A DNA stretch of 14,657 bases from JAMCXS01 sp964459065 (GTDB taxonomy: Bacteria; Acidobacteriota; Terriglobia; UBA7540), in NCBI GenBank assembly GCA_964459065.1, contig CAYWMN010000077.1:1-14657 (forward strand). Reading direction: 5' to 3'. Positions 13,241 through 14,657 of this stretch are shown here, in pieces. Made by a program: the position numbers and the translations under genes. The notes beneath the pieces were generated by a model. That model saw only the letters and a list, made by a program, of their open reading frames with translations, was not told the origin of the DNA and did not search any database. How positions within the stretch are numbered: the first letter of the stretch is position 1; every line of letters starts with the position of its first letter.

Positions 13241-14657
13241 TTAGGAAGGCAGGACCTTTGGGGTTACAAAGAAGAGTAATTCCTGGTTGTCCTTCTGGGA
13301 ATTGGTGCTCTTGAACAGATGTCCCAGAATCGGCACGCTGCCAAGAAAAGGAACCCCGGTGGAAGAGGATGACCGAGAGCTGACGTTGACTCCGCCAAAC
13401 ACCACCGTTCCTCCATTCGGCACCAAAACCTCGGTCGTAGCCGATTGGGTATTGATCGTCGGCCCCGCCAGCGTCAAGGCCGGGCCCGGAGAAGCATTCT
13501 GAATGTTGATGGTCAAAAAGACGTGGCCGTCGTCGGTCACCTGGGGCGTTACCTGAAGTTGCAGGGACGCCTGGACGTATTGAATGCTGATGGTGTTGTT
13601 GATGGTGGTCTGTATCGGAATTTGAGTTCCCTGGACGACCGTTCCCTCAATATTATTCTGCGTCACGATGGACGGACGTGAAATCGTCTTGGCCTGGTCC
13701 CGCGTTTCCGCAGCCGCAATGGCCGCGTTGATCGCGTAATTCGCACCCAGGTTGGAAAGCACAAAGACCCCAAAACCCGTCGCCGGAGAGGTTATCACCG
13801 TCGGAGGCGACAACGGTTGGCCCGTAACCTGAGAACCGGTCGCCCCACCCGTCGTAGTGCTTCCCGAAGCGTTTTTTTGCGCAAACGAAAGAGCCGTCGA
13901 GAGGTTGCGGGCAAAGTCGGACGAGGCCATGACGATCCGGGCTTGAATGGAAACCTGCTGGGCTTTCTTGTCCAGCTTGTTGATGACGGATTCAATGGCG
14001 GAAATCCGGCTTCCGATGTCGGAAATGATCAAGGTATTGGTGCGCTGATCCACCAGCACGCTCCCGCGGCTGCTCAAGGCGCCGCCACCCACCCAGGTTT
14101 TCAGCAGCCCGGCAATGGTCGCTGCTTTCGCATAATTAATCGGCCGGAAAACCGTCATCAGAGGCGCAGCCTCCTCTTTGACTATCGCAAGCTTGCGCAC
14201 CTCTTGTTGTTCCGCCACAAGCGTCGAGATCTTGGCAATGCGGAGGACGGTACCTTCCAACCGGTCGCCGAGACCGTTGTTCTTTAAAACGATGTCGAGC
14301 GCCTGGTCCCAGGGCACGTCGTCGAGCACCATGGTCACCGACCCGGACACATCCGAATCAACGATGACGTTCAACCCGCTGATTTCGTGAATGAGTCTGA
14401 AGAAGTCTTTCAAGTCAACGTCTTTCAGGTTGAGAGAAATCCGTTTCCCCGTATACTTCCCTTTCTCATCCGGGGATTGCCGCAAACTGGCTGTTTGCAC
14501 CCTTAGCCCAATGGCGTGCGTTGTCGCATTACCCGCCATCACCTTAGCGGCCTGGGAGGCTTCAAGCTCCGGCCGAAGCGATACGGGTACCCGCTGCATT
14601 GCCGTTGTGGCAGTTTTCTCAGGCGGAGCGGGAACCCTGATCCGGGCGCTGAAATTA
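13241..14657 (-). CDS. pilQ: Type IV pilus secretin PilQ, C-terminal part (5' end outside window)
   Basis: Outer-membrane secretin ring through which type IV pili extend. The frame is open to the window edge, giving over 470 visible residues; an internal ATG at 14599 is not the true start, since in-frame sequence continues upstream. Counting from that Met: an STN/secretin N0-like domain about 53-122 (ISLNLKDVDLKDFF, SGLNVIVDSDVSGSVTM, DVPWDQALDIVL), a secretin N1 domain about 148-210 (FRPINYAKAATIAGLL, LVDQRTNTLIISD), a Ser/Thr/Gly-rich insert about 243-275, and the secretin barrel about 280-452 with TISRPSIVTQNN, VLVPNGGTVVFGG, GVPFLGSVPILGHLFK and ELLFFVTPKVL, the type II/IV secretin signature. 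The PilQ-type STN plus the C-terminal VPFLGSVPxLGxLF motif favours pilus over type II secretion. It is closed by a strong terminator. Confidence 0.94.
   Translation of the reverse strand, partial: NFSARIRVPAPPEKTATTAMQRVPVSLRPELEASQAAKVMAGNATTHAIGLRVQTASLRQSPDEKGKYTGKRISLNLKDVDLKDFFRLIHEISGLNVIVDSDVSGSVTMVLDDVPWDQALDIVLKNNGLGDRLEGTVLRIAKISTLVAEQQEVRKLAIVKEEAAPLMTVFRPINYAKAATIAGLLKTWVGGGALSSRGSVLVDQRTNTLIISDIGSRISAIESVINKLDKKAQQVSIQARIVMASSDFARNLSTALSFAQKNASGSTTTGGATGSQVTGQPLSPPTVITSPATGFGVFVLSNLGANYAINAAIAAAETRDQAKTISRPSIVTQNNIEGTVVQGTQIPIQTTINNTISIQYVQASLQLQVTPQVTDDGHVFLTINIQNASPGPALTLAGPTINTQSATTEVLVPNGGTVVFGGVNVSSRSSSSTGVPFLGSVPILGHLFKSTNSQKDNQELLFFVTPKVLPS

Overview
The window reads as ordinary chromosomal sequence from a GC-rich Gram-negative bacterium. 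It holds a type IV pilus secretin (pilQ), an outer-membrane-type ABC auxiliary lipoprotein, the MEP-pathway enzyme IspH and a fused NnrE-NnrD protein. The gene set and the order pilQ, M24 peptidase, accB, accC, thiE suggest an Acidobacteriota-like organism. That assignment is an inference from gene content, not a database result. No tRNA, rRNA, CRISPR array, insertion sequence or phage gene was seen.

Layout. The left end (1-398, + strand) is the 3' part of an endonuclease III gene (nth), the only + strand gene. It converges on a long minus-strand series that fills the rest. In transcription order, right to left, this is: pilQ (13241-14657, 5' end outside the window); an intrinsic terminator (13165-13194); an M24B Xaa-Pro peptidase; accB; accC; thiE; two overlapping APC-family amino acid permeases, the second broken by an in-frame amber codon; a two-TM potassium-channel/RCK protein; the NAD(P)H-hydrate repair enzyme nnrE-nnrD; tsaE; a PqiC-like lipoprotein; an SDR enoyl-ACP-reductase-like protein; and ispH.

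Grouping. Peptidase-accB-accC-thiE-permease genes are spaced 25-75 nt apart and may be co-transcribed. The channel, nnr, tsaE, lipoprotein and SDR genes are tightly packed or overlapping and look like one operon. About 300 bp of non-coding DNA (1478-1774) separates the SDR gene from ispH; it holds a strong GC-rich hairpin, a weak candidate promoter and a 15-bp palindrome just upstream of ispH. Functions are mostly housekeeping: fatty acid synthesis (AccB, AccC, probably the SDR), isoprenoid synthesis (IspH), thiamine synthesis (ThiE), tRNA modification (TsaE), metabolite repair (Nnr), DNA repair (Nth) and transport.

Points of most interest: the amber codon inside an otherwise intact permease; a potassium-channel-like protein whose selectivity filter reads TIGAG instead of TVGYG; an SDR with the Tyr-x6-Lys spacing of FabI/FabL enoyl reductases but a classical SDR nucleotide motif; and a 13-bp perfect stem just before the peptidase start codon. 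I found no convincing new multi-gene system.
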